From CBDCGJ01 sp965216645 (lineage in GTDB: Bacteria > Pseudomonadota > Alphaproteobacteria > GCA-2731375), in assembly GCA_965216645.1 (NCBI GenBank), contig CBDCGJ010000022.1:79487-143486 (forward strand): 64,000 bases of DNA, in the 5' to 3' direction. The position numbers were made by a program, and so were the translations under genes. The notes under the pieces were generated by a model that saw only the letters and a list, made by a program, of their open reading frames with translations, was not told the origin of the DNA and searched no databases. The stretch's first letter is position 1. Every line of letters begins with the position of its first letter. Shown piece by piece: positions 26,268 through 34,856 of the stretch.

Positions 26268-27537
26268 GGGTGCGCTGGCGGTGGCCGCCGTGCTCGTGGC
26301 GCCGATCGCGCTTCGCGGGCAGGAGTTGCCCGGCGCCGCGCCGGAGTCCGTGGGGCTGTCCTCCGAACGACTCGAGCGCGTGACCGATGCACTCGAGGAC
26401 TACGTCTCTCGGGGACGATTGCCGGGAGCCGTGGCGATGGTGCTCCGGGACGGGAAGGTCGTCTACTCCGAAGCGGTCGGGTATCGCGATGTGGAGGCGG
26501 GCGATCCCATGACGACCGACGCGATCTTCCGGATCGCGTCGCAGACCAAGGCCCTCGTGAGCGTCGGCATCATGATGCTGCAGGAGGAGGGGGCGCTCCT
26601 GATCTCCGATCGGGTATCCAGACACTTGCCGTCGTTCGCGAACACGTCGGTCGCCGAGGAGGTCGACGGCGGCGGGTACGAAGTCGTTCCCGCGCGGCGC
26701 CCGATTACCATCCGGGATCTGCTGACTCACACCGCGGGCATCGGCTACGGAAACGGGCCCGGGGGCGACCGCTGGGAAGCGGCGGGGATCACCGGCTGGT
26801 ACTTCGCCCACCGGGATGAGCCGGTCCGCGAGACGGTCGACCGTATGCCGGGGCTGCCGTTTCAGGCTCAGCCGGGCGAGGCCTGGGTCTACGGATACAA
26901 CACCGACATCCTCGGCGCGGTCATCGAGGCCGCCTCGGGCCAGGCGCTCGACGAGTTCCTCAGGCGTCGGATCTTCGAGCCCCTGGGCATGCGGGACACG
27001 CACTTCTACCTGCCGCCCGGGAAGGCCGACCGCCTCGCCGCGGTGTACGGACTGCGGGATGACCTGACCCGAGCCCCGGACGGCCCCGGCATGGACACCC
27101 AGGGTCAGTACGTCGAGGGTCCGCGCCGCAGCTTTTCCGGAGGAGCGGGCCTGCTCTCCACGGCACGCGACTATGGGCGGTTCCTTCAGATGCTCTTGAA
27201 CGGGGGAGCCCTCGGTGATCGGCGACTGCTCGCCCCATCCACGGTGGCCCTTATGACGGAGAACCACGTCGGCGACCTCTTCCCCGGCGCGGGGATGGGC
27301 TTCGGGCTGGGGTTCTCCGTGCGCGAGGACGTCGGCGAGGGGGGCGTCCCGGGCTCGGTCGGCGAATACGGCTGGGGCGGGGCGTATCACTCGACCTACT
27401 GGGTCGATCCCGTGGAGCGCCTCGTCGTCGTCTACTTCACCCAGGTGTTGCCGGCCGTCGGTCTCGACGACCACGGAAAGCTCAGGGCGCTCGTGTACGG
27501 CGCCATCACCGAGAGCGCGGGGGCGACCGTCCCCTGA
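26251..27537 (+). CDS. Secreted serine hydrolase, class C beta-lactamase / PBP family
   Basis: 428 residues with a signal peptide (about residues 1-23). The beta-lactamase fold has SQTK as the SxxK nucleophile motif (about residues 99-102), YGYN as YxN, and WGGAYH near the C-terminus in place of KTG. Such proteins include esterases, D-amino-acid amidases and peptidases; a role in resistance is not implied. The GTG at 26251 is set by GGAGG at 26241-26245. It overlaps the upstream membrane-protein gene, and its stop overlaps the apparent CTG start of the flavoprotein gene, giving a three-gene operon. Confidence 0.85.
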   Translation: MTRTFRGALAVAAVLVAPIALRGQELPGAAPESVGLSSERLERVTDALEDYVSRGRLPGAVAMVLRDGKVVYSEAVGYRDVEAGDPMTTDAIFRIASQTKALVSVGIMMLQEEGALLISDRVSRHLPSFANTSVAEEVDGGGYEVVPARRPITIRDLLTHTAGIGYGNGPGGDRWEAAGITGWYFAHRDEPVRETVDRMPGLPFQAQPGEAWVYGYNTDILGAVIEAASGQALDEFLRRRIFEPLGMRDTHFYLPPGKADRLAAVYGLRDDLTRAPDGPGMDTQGQYVEGPRRSFSGGAGLLSTARDYGRFLQMLLNGGALGDRRLLAPSTVALMTENHVGDLFPGAGMGFGLGFSVREDVGEGGVPGSVGEYGWGGAYHSTYWVDPVERLVVVYFTQVLPAVGLDDHGKLRALVYGAITESAGATVP

Positions 27538-28769
27538 ACCCGCGGGGCCGAACGGTCGCGGTCGTCGGAGGCGGAGCGGCCGGGTTCTTCGCGGCGATCT
27601 CCTGCGCGGAGGCCGACCCCGATCTGAACGTCATCCTGCTCGAGCGGTCGGCGGCGGTGCTTCGAAAGGTGCGCGTCTCCGGTGGAGGCCGGTGCAACGT
27701 GACGCACGCATGCTTCGACCCGCACGAGCTGATCACTCGATACCCGCGCGGGGCTCGCGAGCTGCTGGGTCCGTTCCACGTCTGGCAGCCCGGCGACACG
27801 ATCTCGTGGTTCGAGTCGCGCGGGGTCGCCCTGAAGACGGAAGCCGACGGACGGATGTTCCCCACGACGGACTCATCGGGAACCATCATCGACTGCCTGA
27901 GCTCGACCGCCGCGGATCTCGGAGTCGAGCTCAGGACGCGGACCGACGTTCGGTCCGCTTCGGTCGGACCGGACGGGCGATTCTCGCTCGAGGTTTCGGG
28001 CGCGGCGCCCCTCGACGCGGACCGGCTGATCATCGCGTCCGGAGGCGGGAAACCGTCGGGCGGGCTCGACATCGCGCGATCGTTCGGTCACACGGTTACC
28101 GAGCTCGCTCCGTCGCTGTTCACGTTTCACATCGACGACCGCCGCCTGCGCGGCCTCCAGGGACTGACGGTGCCCGATGTCGTCGTGGCCTGCGACGACA
28201 TCGGGCTAGAGCAATCCGGACCGCTGCTGATCACGCACTGGGGGGTCAGCGGGCCGGCCGTCCTCACGCTGTCGGCATGGGGCGCGCGGGAGTTCTCCCG
28301 GATGAGGTATCGGTTCGACGTCCGGATCGACTGGCTGGGCGGCGACGCGCCCGATGCGGTCACGGAGGCCCTCAGGGAACAGAAGCGGACCTCCGGTCCC
28401 CAGACGGTGGGGAACCGCTCGCCGTTCGAACTGCCTCGACGGTTGTGGCGACGACTCGTCGCCGCCGCGGGCGTCGACACTTCGACGCAATGGGCGCAGC
28501 TGGACAGACCGCGGCTCGACTCTCTCGTCACGCAGCTCGTCGACTCGCGTCTCCACGTGACGGGGAAGAGCATGAACAAGGAGGAATTCGTGACCTGCGG
28601 CGGGGTGAGCCTTCCCGAGATCGACTTCAGGCGGATGGAGAGCAAGATCGTCCCCGGGCTCCATTTCGCCGGCGAAGTGCTCGACATCGATGGCGTCACC
28701 GGCGGATTCAACTTCCAGGCGGCGTGGACGACGGGCCGGATCGCGGGGACGAGCGCCGCCGGCCCGTGA
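27534..28769 (+). CDS. HI0933/YhiN-type FAD-dependent oxidoreductase, apparent CTG start
   Basis: 411 residues if translation starts at CTG 27534. The dinucleotide-binding motif VAVVGGGAAGFFAA begins 7 residues later, the family signature VSGGGRCNVTHA follows at about residue 50, and AGEVLDIDGVTGGFN lies near the end. No ATG, GTG or TTG occurs in frame before 27657, and that GTG would remove the whole FAD-binding motif. The CTG overlaps the TGA of the upstream hydrolase gene (CTGA), the position where a coupled ATGA start is normally found. YhiN-type flavoproteins have no confirmed reaction. Its stop abuts the stop of the convergent downstream gene. Confidence 0.85.
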   Translation: MNPRGRTVAVVGGGAAGFFAAISCAEADPDLNVILLERSAAVLRKVRVSGGGRCNVTHACFDPHELITRYPRGARELLGPFHVWQPGDTISWFESRGVALKTEADGRMFPTTDSSGTIIDCLSSTAADLGVELRTRTDVRSASVGPDGRFSLEVSGAAPLDADRLIIASGGGKPSGGLDIARSFGHTVTELAPSLFTFHIDDRRLRGLQGLTVPDVVVACDDIGLEQSGPLLITHWGVSGPAVLTLSAWGAREFSRMRYRFDVRIDWLGGDAPDAVTEALREQKRTSGPQTVGNRSPFELPRRLWRRLVAAAGVDTSTQWAQLDRPRLDSLVTQLVDSRLHVTGKSMNKEEFVTCGGVSLPEIDFRRMESKIVPGLHFAGEVLDIDGVTGGFNFQAAWTTGRIAGTSAAGP

Positions 28770-29780
28770 TCAGACGCCGCCTTCGTTCCGCGGTCGGTTC
28801 TCCTCGAGGAACTCCGCGGTCCCCTCCGGCAGGAGGAGGTCGTCGGCGATCGCGGCGATCTCCTCCGCCTGCCTCCACGCCGCCTCGAGTTCCTTGAGCT
28901 CGCCCTGCAGCGCCCGCCGCTCCTGCTCCTCGTGGAGCGCCATCTCGAGGGCCAGCTTCGTGGGCTGCGGCATCTTGTTCACGTACCCCGGCACGCCCTT
29001 CTTGTCCTTGAACCCGGTCCCCTGTAACGACGTCGGCCAGGAAGGCGTCCGGGTGCCCGAGATCCTCGATCTCCGAAACCGCATCCTGGACCGTGTTCTT
29101 CTTTCCGCCGGCCCGGTTCATGCGAGGCACGATGATACCCACCATTCGCTCGGCCTCGGCGCCCGAGAACCACTCCTTCTGCGGCCTTTACGCACCTGAA
29201 GCCTGAACCCCTCGTCGCCCTCCGGGGCGCGGAGTCGCGTTCCGAGCAGATCGGGGTTCTTGAGCTTCAGCACGCGTCCGTCGTCCGTCCGCAGCTTCAC
29301 CAGCGTCCGTCCGTTCTGCCACGCGTTGATGAGGTTGCCGCTCTGCGCGAGCGCCGCACCGCTGAGAACACCCGTCGCGGCGCCGCCGATCACCACGCCG
29401 CCGAACACCGCCATGCCGCCGACGCCGTACAGCATCGCCCGCTTCCGGCGACGTCCGAACTGATCGCCGTAGCGCCAGGCGGCGAACTCCGGTCGGAGGG
29501 GCTCTCCGATGCGAACGAGCTCCAGCCCCTCGGGGTGTCGGGCGAGCCCGACGTTGTCGGTGGACGCGCGGATCCTCGTCCCCTCGAACAGGCGCTCGCA
29601 CGTCTCGACCGCCTCCCAGCGCTCTTCGAGCGGCGTGAGGTTCCAGCGCTCGCACTTTCGGCAGACGACCCACAGCCGGCCGCGGGCCGAATCGAATGCC
29701 AGTCGACGTCCGACGGGGAAGTGCTCGACGACCTCGTTGGCGCCGAGCGGTTTGTTGCAGAACATGCACGTCGTGTACAT
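28770..29780 (-). pseudogene. CxxC protein with TM region and helical C-terminus, two frameshifts as sequenced
   Basis: Three successive frames make one 336-residue protein. The first part (29780 to about 29185) has CMFC and CRKC, likely one metal site, then a hydrophobic stretch GVGGMAVFGGVVIGG. The middle part reads QKEWFSGAEAERMVG and runs to LADVV. The last part (to 28770) begins TGFKDKKGVPG and ends in charged helices. The first shift, near 29175-29190, is restored by adding one base, for example in the AAA run; the second, at the C4 run 29019-29022, by removing one. The two shifts cancel in length. I recall similar full-length hypothetical proteins in related phyla. Consensus error is likelier than true decay. 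Confidence 0.65.
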
Positions 29781-29875
29781 GGGAACTCCGGTCGGGTACG
29801 CTTCCGCACAATACTACTCGCGGCTCGGGGCGGTATTCGCCACGCGTGTCCAGACCGTGGGGTCCATATGTGAGC

Positions 29876-29910
29876 GGCGCGTCCCGGACTTTCGGACTCC
29901 GGGACGCGCC
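29876..29910 (-). terminator. Stable stem-loop after cupredoxin lipoprotein gene
   Basis: Arms 29876-29887 and 29899-29910 pair perfectly over 12 GC-rich bases around an 11-base loop, 7 bases past the cupredoxin stop on the minus strand. No T tract follows, so it may stabilise the 3' end or act with Rho. Confidence 0.5.
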
Positions 29911-29917
29911 CCCCGGC

Positions 29918-30352
29918 CTACTGCACGATCACTGTCGCGTCGAACATCTGCCCGGGGTGCAGGTCGCACCGGTACACGTAGGCTCCCGCGACCGTGAACG
30001 TGTGATCGAAGACTCCGCCGGGACTAATGTTGCCGCTGGCGATGTTGCTCGCGCCTCCAGGGACCGACGTGGACGTAACCGTGTGCAGCGTATTCCCGTT
30101 GTTCGTCCACCGAACGGCTTGCCCCGAGTTGATCGTCACCGTGGCGCTCGAGTTCCGGCCGCCCAGCGGATCGACGAAGGCGTTGTCCTCGATCCCCATG
30201 TTCGCGCCGATGCCGCCCGGTGGCGGAGGCGGGGGCGGCGGGGGTGGGGGCGGCGCCGGAGGCGGGTTGCCGTTCGATCCCTGCGGGCTGCTGGAGCACG
30301 CGGCTGCGACCAGCGCCAGGGGCACCGTCAGGACGAAAGCGCGTCGCTTCAT
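29918..30352 (-). CDS. Cupredoxin (plastocyanin-like) lipoprotein with polyproline linker
   Basis: 144 residues. A lipoprotein signal with AAAC is followed by a linker containing a 12-proline run, then a type 1 copper domain. The ligands are visible: His in NTLHTV and the Cys-His-Met loop YRCDLHPGQM. It should carry electrons at the outer face of the inner membrane or on the outer membrane; its redox partners are unknown. The ATG at 30352 is preferred because AGGAG ends 6 bases upstream, whereas the ATG at 30358 touches it. It lies downstream of a second cupredoxin and a beta-barrel gene on the same strand. Confidence 0.88.
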   Translation of the reverse strand: MKRRAFVLTVPLALVAAACSSSPQGSNGNPPPAPPPPPPPPPPPPGGIGANMGIEDNAFVDPLGGRNSSATVTINSGQAVRWTNNGNTLHTVTSTSVPGGASNIASGNISPGGVFDHTFTVAGAYVYRCDLHPGQMFDATVIVQ

Positions 30353-30372
30353 GTTCATCTCCTGTCGGGTGG

Positions 30373-30388
30373 GCCGCCACGTGGCGGC
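30373..30388. repeat. Perfect 16-base palindrome upstream of cupredoxin gene
   Basis: GCCGCCACGTGGCGGC is self-complementary and lies 21 bases upstream of the cupredoxin lipoprotein start, in the 58-base spacer between two genes of the operon. It could be a dimeric regulator site or a 6-pair hairpin with an ACGT loop. Its function is unknown. Confidence 0.45.
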
Positions 30389-30410
30389 GCATAAAGGGAG
30401 TGACCGGCGC

Positions 30411-30663
30411 TCAGCGCGGCGTGACGACGATCACCTGTGTCATGAACTCGTGGGGCAGGCAGTGGTAGGGGAATTCCCCGGCGGTCGTGAACCGGTGCTC
30501 GAAGGTCTCCCCCGGCCCGATCGCCGGAGAGGACCAGGCGCCCGTGTCCGACGTGCTCGTGTGCACGACCGGGTCCCCGGTTGACCCAGCGCACGGTCGT
30601 CCCCTCCGGGATCTCGATCCGGGCCCGTCCGAACGAATGGCCGGATATGTCTATCTCCACCAC
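30411..30663 (-). CDS. Leaderless cupredoxin, frameshifted as sequenced
   Basis: Corrected, this is an 83-residue cupredoxin: the N-terminal strand EIDISGHSFGRARIEIPEG, then TTVRWVN, His in VVHTST, and the Cys-His-Met loop YHCLPHEFM. The frame breaks at the G4 run of the coding strand (C4 at 30574-30577); removing one base joins both halves. No signal peptide is present, which is odd for a cupredoxin. The GTG start at 30663 has GGAGAGG upstream and overlaps the last 13 bases of the beta-barrel gene, so a cytoplasmic product or an export signal in a partner must be considered. The break is probably a sequencing error. Confidence 0.65.
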
Positions 30664-31589
30664 AGCCCTCTCCGGTCGCCAGCGACCGCGCGTCCCGACT
30701 CGCCGGTGGCGTCGCCGTCACCGGGGTCGATGATCCGTCCCCAGCGCGCGAAGCCACTGAACGGAACCGTGAACTCGAAGCCCCAATACACCTCCTTTGG
30801 AAAGCCCGCGATCACGCCGCTGGTTCCCTGGAGAGTCCCGCTCGTCACGTTCGTGGCCATGATCGAGAACGTGTGCGGGGTGTACGGGATGCCGACGTGG
30901 AGCCCGGTGCTCCACCCCGCGGTCGGGCCCTCGCCTTCCCGCTCGCCGCCGGTCAGGATGCCCGACACGTCTCCGGCGAGCGTCACGTAGCGGTTGATGC
31001 GGAGCCCGGCGCCCCCGGCCAGCCCGAGCGCCTCCCCCTCCCCGGAGTCCGCCAGCCCGCCGTAAAGGTCCGTGAATCCCCGGACGGCTCCGATCACGAA
31101 CAGGGGGCCGGCGTAGATCTGTCCCGAGGCCTCGGCGTCGAAGCTCTCGTTTGCCGCGTTCCAGGCGGCCGTCAGGGAGAGCGAGGACCGGTTCGCGCCA
31201 CCGCGCAGCAAGCCCCACTTCACGTACGGTTGCCATTCGTTCGGCTGGTCGAAGGCCACGAAGGAGCCCGAGCTGTACCGAACCCCTCCCATGAAGCCCG
31301 CCGGGAGGCCCAGCGAGAGATCGAACGTCGGGTAATTGAGGATCTCGGCGTCGCCGAAGATGTCGGTGACGTCGGCGTCATCGCCGGCGGTCTGGAACCG
31401 GTGCGCGAACTGGAAGTGGAGGTTCCACGGAGATCCGGTCCATGGGCCCGAGAGGTTGGGCGTGCGCTCGGTCAGCGCTTGGGCGGAAAGCCCAGGGGCA
31501 CCCGCGAGTTCGAGGGCTACCCATGTGAGGATGCCGGCCAGACGCGCCGCCGGGCGGAGATCGATGAAAACAGGTCGTCGAGACGCCAC
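30651..31589 (-). CDS. Outer-membrane beta-barrel protein, DUF5777-like
   Basis: 312 residues with an N-terminal signal (about residues 15-36, ending LSAQ). The mature part consists of alternating amphipathic strands typical of a small barrel: WNLHFQFAHRFQ, FDLSLGLPAGFMGGVRYS, SLSLTAAWNAANES and VTLAGDVSGILTGG. The opening strands resemble DUF5777, a Bacteroidota barrel family often found beside cupredoxin or YceI-like genes. It probably sits in the outer membrane. Its end overlaps the leaderless cupredoxin gene, and the polyproline cupredoxin follows, which points to a copper or electron-transfer function. The exact role is unknown. Confidence 0.65.
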   Translation of the reverse strand: MASRRPVFIDLRPAARLAGILTWVALELAGAPGLSAQALTERTPNLSGPWTGSPWNLHFQFAHRFQTAGDDADVTDIFGDAEILNYPTFDLSLGLPAGFMGGVRYSSGSFVAFDQPNEWQPYVKWGLLRGGANRSSLSLTAAWNAANESFDAEASGQIYAGPLFVIGAVRGFTDLYGGLADSGEGEALGLAGGAGLRINRYVTLAGDVSGILTGGEREGEGPTAGWSTGLHVGIPYTPHTFSIMATNVTSGTLQGTSGVIAGFPKEVYWGFEFTVPFSGFARWGRIIDPGDGDATGESGRAVAGDRRGLWWR

Positions 31590-31707
31590 AGGATTCTCGG
31601 CTGTCGGCGGATGTGACAGAACGTCCCATCCGGCAACGTCCGGGGCGGGGAAGCCGTGACAGGCGACCGTTGCCGCGTGCGGCCGATCCCCGCGAGCGGG
31701 GGCGTCG

Positions 31708-34452
31708 CTAGCTCCGGCGCAGCGCTCCCGTCGGGTCGACGCGGCTCGCCTTGAGGGCCGGGATGTAGCTGGCGGCGACCGAGACCAGGAGCACCACCAG
31801 GGCGACGAGGGCGAAGGTGAGGGGGTCCCGCGTCGAGATTCCGAACACCATCGCTCGAAGGGCCCGGGCCCCAGCCAGTGCGCCGACGAGCCCCAGGGCG
31901 ATCCCCAGGCCGGCGAGCCGGAGTCCCCGCGATACGATCTCGCGTCTCACCCGTCGGCCGCTCGCCCCGAGGGCCATCCGTATCCCGATCTCGTGACGGC
32001 GCTCTCCCACCGCAAACGCCATGACGCCGTAGATGCCGATCATGGCGAGGAACGCGGCGATGAGCGCGAACGTCACGAGGAGCATCGTGCGGAAGCGTGG
32101 GGCGGCGGTCGACTCGTGAACGAGCTGCTCCAGCGACTCGACGTTCGTCACCGCCAGAGAGCGATCGAGCGCACGCACCTCGCGCTTGATTGCCGGTACC
32201 AGGGTCTGTGGCCGTGCCGTCGTTCTGACGAGCACCGCCATGCCAGGCCATGCCATCTGCGCGTGGGGTCTGTAGAACTCCGGCCGCGCCGGGATCTCGA
32301 GGCTTTCCCGGCGGACGTCCCCCGCGACCCCGACCACCGTGATCCAGTCGCGGGAAAAGAAGCGTCGTTCGAGCGACTCGATGCTGCCGGTGATGCCACC
32401 CGTGACTCTGAAACGCTGTCCGATGGGATCCTCGTCGGGCCAGATCTCTCGGGCCATCGTCTCGTTCACGACCGCGACCGGGGCCTCCCCCCTGTCCGTC
32501 CGGTCGAACCCCCGGCCGTGTCTGATCGGCACGCCCGCGGCCTCGAAGAACCCGTCACCGACGATCACGGTCCCGGCCCACAGCGGGTCTCCGCGGTCGG
32601 TCTCCGGCACGCGCTCGGTCTCGATCGTCTGGTTGAAGTCCGAGTGCGCAAGCGGCGGGGAGTAGGAGGTCGTGACATTCGTGACGCCCGGCAGGCCTCC
32701 GAGACGGGACGTGAGCTCGTCGAAGAACGTCAGAACGGCCTCGTCGGTCGCGTACTCGTCCGGAGAGAGGGTGACGCGGGCGGTCAGCACGTTCTCCACG
32801 GCGAAGCCGGACTCCACGCCGGTCAGGCGGAAGTAGCTGTTGAGGAGCAGGCCGGCCCCGGTCATCAGGGCGAGGGCCATGCCGACCTGGACGATGACGA
32901 GTCCGTTCCGCAGCGACCCCGTGCCGCGGCCCGTCGTGGCTCCGCGCGCGCCCGCCTTCAGACCTTCGGCGATCCTTGGCCGGGACGTCGAGAACGCCGC
33001 GAACGATCCGAACGCGAGACCGCTGGCGAGGGCGAGTATCCCGGCGAACACGAGGACCGATCCGTCGAGCCCGAGCGTATGTCCGCGAGGGATGGTGTCT
33101 CCGGCGACGGACCGAAGGACGCTCGTGATGCCCAGCGCGAACACGACGCCGACGGCCCCCGCGGCGAGGCCGAGCACCGCGCTTTCGATGAGCACCAGCT
33201 GGACGAGCCTCGCCCGGCCGGCACCGAGAGCGGCCCGCACCGACATCTCCGTCGCACGCGCCGACGCCCGACCAAGTGCGAGGCTCGCCACGTTCGCGCA
33301 GGAGATCAGCAGGACGATGCCGACCGCGGCGAAGAAGGTGAGCAGGGTCGTTCGCACCTCGCCGATCTCGGCCTCGTGCAGGGAGATCAGCGTCGCGCCG
33401 GTGACGTCGGGGCTCGGGTCGACCTCGTCGATGCCGGCGGTGACCGCCTGCAACTCGGTCCTCGCAGCGGCGAGGCTCGTCCCGGGCGTCAGCCGCGCCA
33501 CCGTATGCACGAACCCCAGACCCCGTCCGGGCGCTTCCACGCCCGCCAGCCTGAGCGACTCGTCCCCGCGAAGCGGAACCCAGTGGTCGGTCTCCGGCGT
33601 GGGGAAGCCGAACCCTTCGGGCATGACCCCGACCACCGTATGAGGTTCTCCGTTGCGGTCGATCGTGGTCCCCAGCACACCCGGATCCGCCCCGAGGCGG
33701 TCACGCCAGAAGCGGTGGCTCAGGAGGATCACGTCGGGGGCACCGATGAGGTCCTCTTCCTCCGAGAATACGCGCCCCACGGCCGGTGGGACGCCGAGTA
33801 CCGGGAGCATTCCGGCGCTCAACCGTGCGCCCGGGATCTGCTCGACCCCATCCGCCTGCTCGAAGACGGACGTGATATGGACCCAGGCGCCCACCTCCTC
33901 GAACGCCGTGACCTGCTCTCGCCAGTCGCGAACGTCCAGCGGGGCGGCGTTGCCGCGCTCGCTCCGATCGCTGATCCGGTACACCGACACCAGCCGATCG
34001 GAATCGGGGTAGGGGAGCGGCTCGAGGATCACGGAGTCGACCACCGTGAAAATCGCGGTCGTCGCCCCGATCCCCACGCCGAGCGTCAGGACGCTCACCG
34101 TCGAGCCCAGCCACGCACGCGCGAGCGAGCGGCCCCCGAAGCGAAGATCCTGGAGAATCCCTCGCAGCGCGAACTCGCCGGTCCGGGGCGACGTCCGAAC
34201 CGTGGAACGGGCGTCGCGGAGGCCCGTCGACGCGATGCGTTCCAACGTGCCGTGTACCAGCGCGTCGCCGACGGCACCGACCCAGAACCGCGCCGTCGCG
34301 AGGCGGCCCCGGCAACGCGCGGCGCGCAGGTCTTCCTCCATGCCTTCGAGCATGCCGGCGGCGAAACGATCGCGAAATGCGGCGGGGTAGATCCGCATCA
34401 GGCCGACGAGGACCCGACGAGACCCACGCGCGGCGCGTCCGGAGTCCGACAT
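31708..34452 (-). CDS. Large ABC-type permease with N-terminal prefix domain (orphan duplicated permease)
   Basis: 914 residues. A helical prefix (about residues 1-85, LMRIYPAAFRDRFAAGMLEG) precedes the double MacB_PCD/FtsX arrangement: TM near 108-130 (STVSVLTLGVGIGATTAIFT), a large periplasmic domain, three TM, a second domain and three final TM with RRHEIGIRMALGA. No ATPase gene is nearby. The ATG overlaps the stop of the PadR gene (TGATG), a pairing often seen in Acidobacteriota and Gemmatimonadota, so the PadR protein probably controls this operon. Substrate unknown. Confidence 0.88.
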   Translation of the reverse strand: MSDSGRAARGSRRVLVGLMRIYPAAFRDRFAAGMLEGMEEDLRAARCRGRLATARFWVGAVGDALVHGTLERIASTGLRDARSTVRTSPRTGEFALRGILQDLRFGGRSLARAWLGSTVSVLTLGVGIGATTAIFTVVDSVILEPLPYPDSDRLVSVYRISDRSERGNAAPLDVRDWREQVTAFEEVGAWVHITSVFEQADGVEQIPGARLSAGMLPVLGVPPAVGRVFSEEEDLIGAPDVILLSHRFWRDRLGADPGVLGTTIDRNGEPHTVVGVMPEGFGFPTPETDHWVPLRGDESLRLAGVEAPGRGLGFVHTVARLTPGTSLAAARTELQAVTAGIDEVDPSPDVTGATLISLHEAEIGEVRTTLLTFFAAVGIVLLISCANVASLALGRASARATEMSVRAALGAGRARLVQLVLIESAVLGLAAGAVGVVFALGITSVLRSVAGDTIPRGHTLGLDGSVLVFAGILALASGLAFGSFAAFSTSRPRIAEGLKAGARGATTGRGTGSLRNGLVIVQVGMALALMTGAGLLLNSYFRLTGVESGFAVENVLTARVTLSPDEYATDEAVLTFFDELTSRLGGLPGVTNVTTSYSPPLAHSDFNQTIETERVPETDRGDPLWAGTVIVGDGFFEAAGVPIRHGRGFDRTDRGEAPVAVVNETMAREIWPDEDPIGQRFRVTGGITGSIESLERRFFSRDWITVVGVAGDVRRESLEIPARPEFYRPHAQMAWPGMAVLVRTTARPQTLVPAIKREVRALDRSLAVTNVESLEQLVHESTAAPRFRTMLLVTFALIAAFLAMIGIYGVMAFAVGERRHEIGIRMALGASGRRVRREIVSRGLRLAGLGIALGLVGALAGARALRAMVFGISTRDPLTFALVALVVLLVSVAASYIPALKASRVDPTGALRRS

Positions 34453-34817
34453 CAGGCAATCCGCTCGTCGGAGCGAACACCCTTCGATTCGAGGGCCGAC
34501 AGAACGCCCCGCATCCGAACGCCCTCGGCGGCGAGGACGTCTTCGCCCAGTGCGGTGAGGCGATAGTGTGCTCCGCGTCGGGGGTCCGCGTCTTCGGGTC
34601 GCTCGTCCGACTCGGCGACGAGACCCCGCTCGAGCAACCAGCCGAGGTGACGATAGAACGCGCCGTTGGACAGCCGGACCCGGTTGCCCGATTCCTCCCG
34701 CACCGCCCGCATTACCGCGTACCCGTGAGCGTCACTGCCGTGCAGGGCGAGGAGGATCTGCAGGACGACCGGTTTCAGAGGCAGGAACCTTTCGATGTCG
34801 GGGCGACGATGCTTCAA
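34452..34817 (-). CDS. PadR-family transcriptional regulator
   Basis: 121 residues: a winged helix with LKPVVLQILLALHG, AHGYAVMRAV, and the wing LSNGAFYRHLGWLLERGLV followed by RRGAHYRLTALGED, then a short C-terminal dimerisation helix. PadR proteins are repressors that respond to small molecules or membrane stress. The TTG at 34817 is preferred to GTG 34853 because GGAG lies 8 bases upstream, and because the palindrome at 34857-34883 then falls 40-66 bases upstream, where an operator is expected. It shares TGATG with the permease start. Confidence 0.85.
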   Translation of the reverse strand: MKHRRPDIERFLPLKPVVLQILLALHGSDAHGYAVMRAVREESGNRVRLSNGAFYRHLGWLLERGLVAESDERPEDADPRRGAHYRLTALGEDVLAAEGVRMRGVLSALESKGVRSDERIA

Positions 34818-34856
34818 TTCTCCGGCTCCATTTTCAGGGGCATCCGCTCGCACCGG

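Noticed and set aside
28767..28772. TGATCA, formed by back-to-back stop codons of convergent genes
   Set aside because: Two abutting TGA codons on opposite strands always make this sequence; no further signal.
30219..30265. A GGC/GGG-rich tandem-repeat-like stretch
   Set aside because: It is the polyproline linker of the cupredoxin lipoprotein read from the + strand, not an independent repeat.
31993..34566. An 857-codon open frame on the + strand
   Set aside because: Antisense to the 914-residue permease; low-complexity translation without domains.
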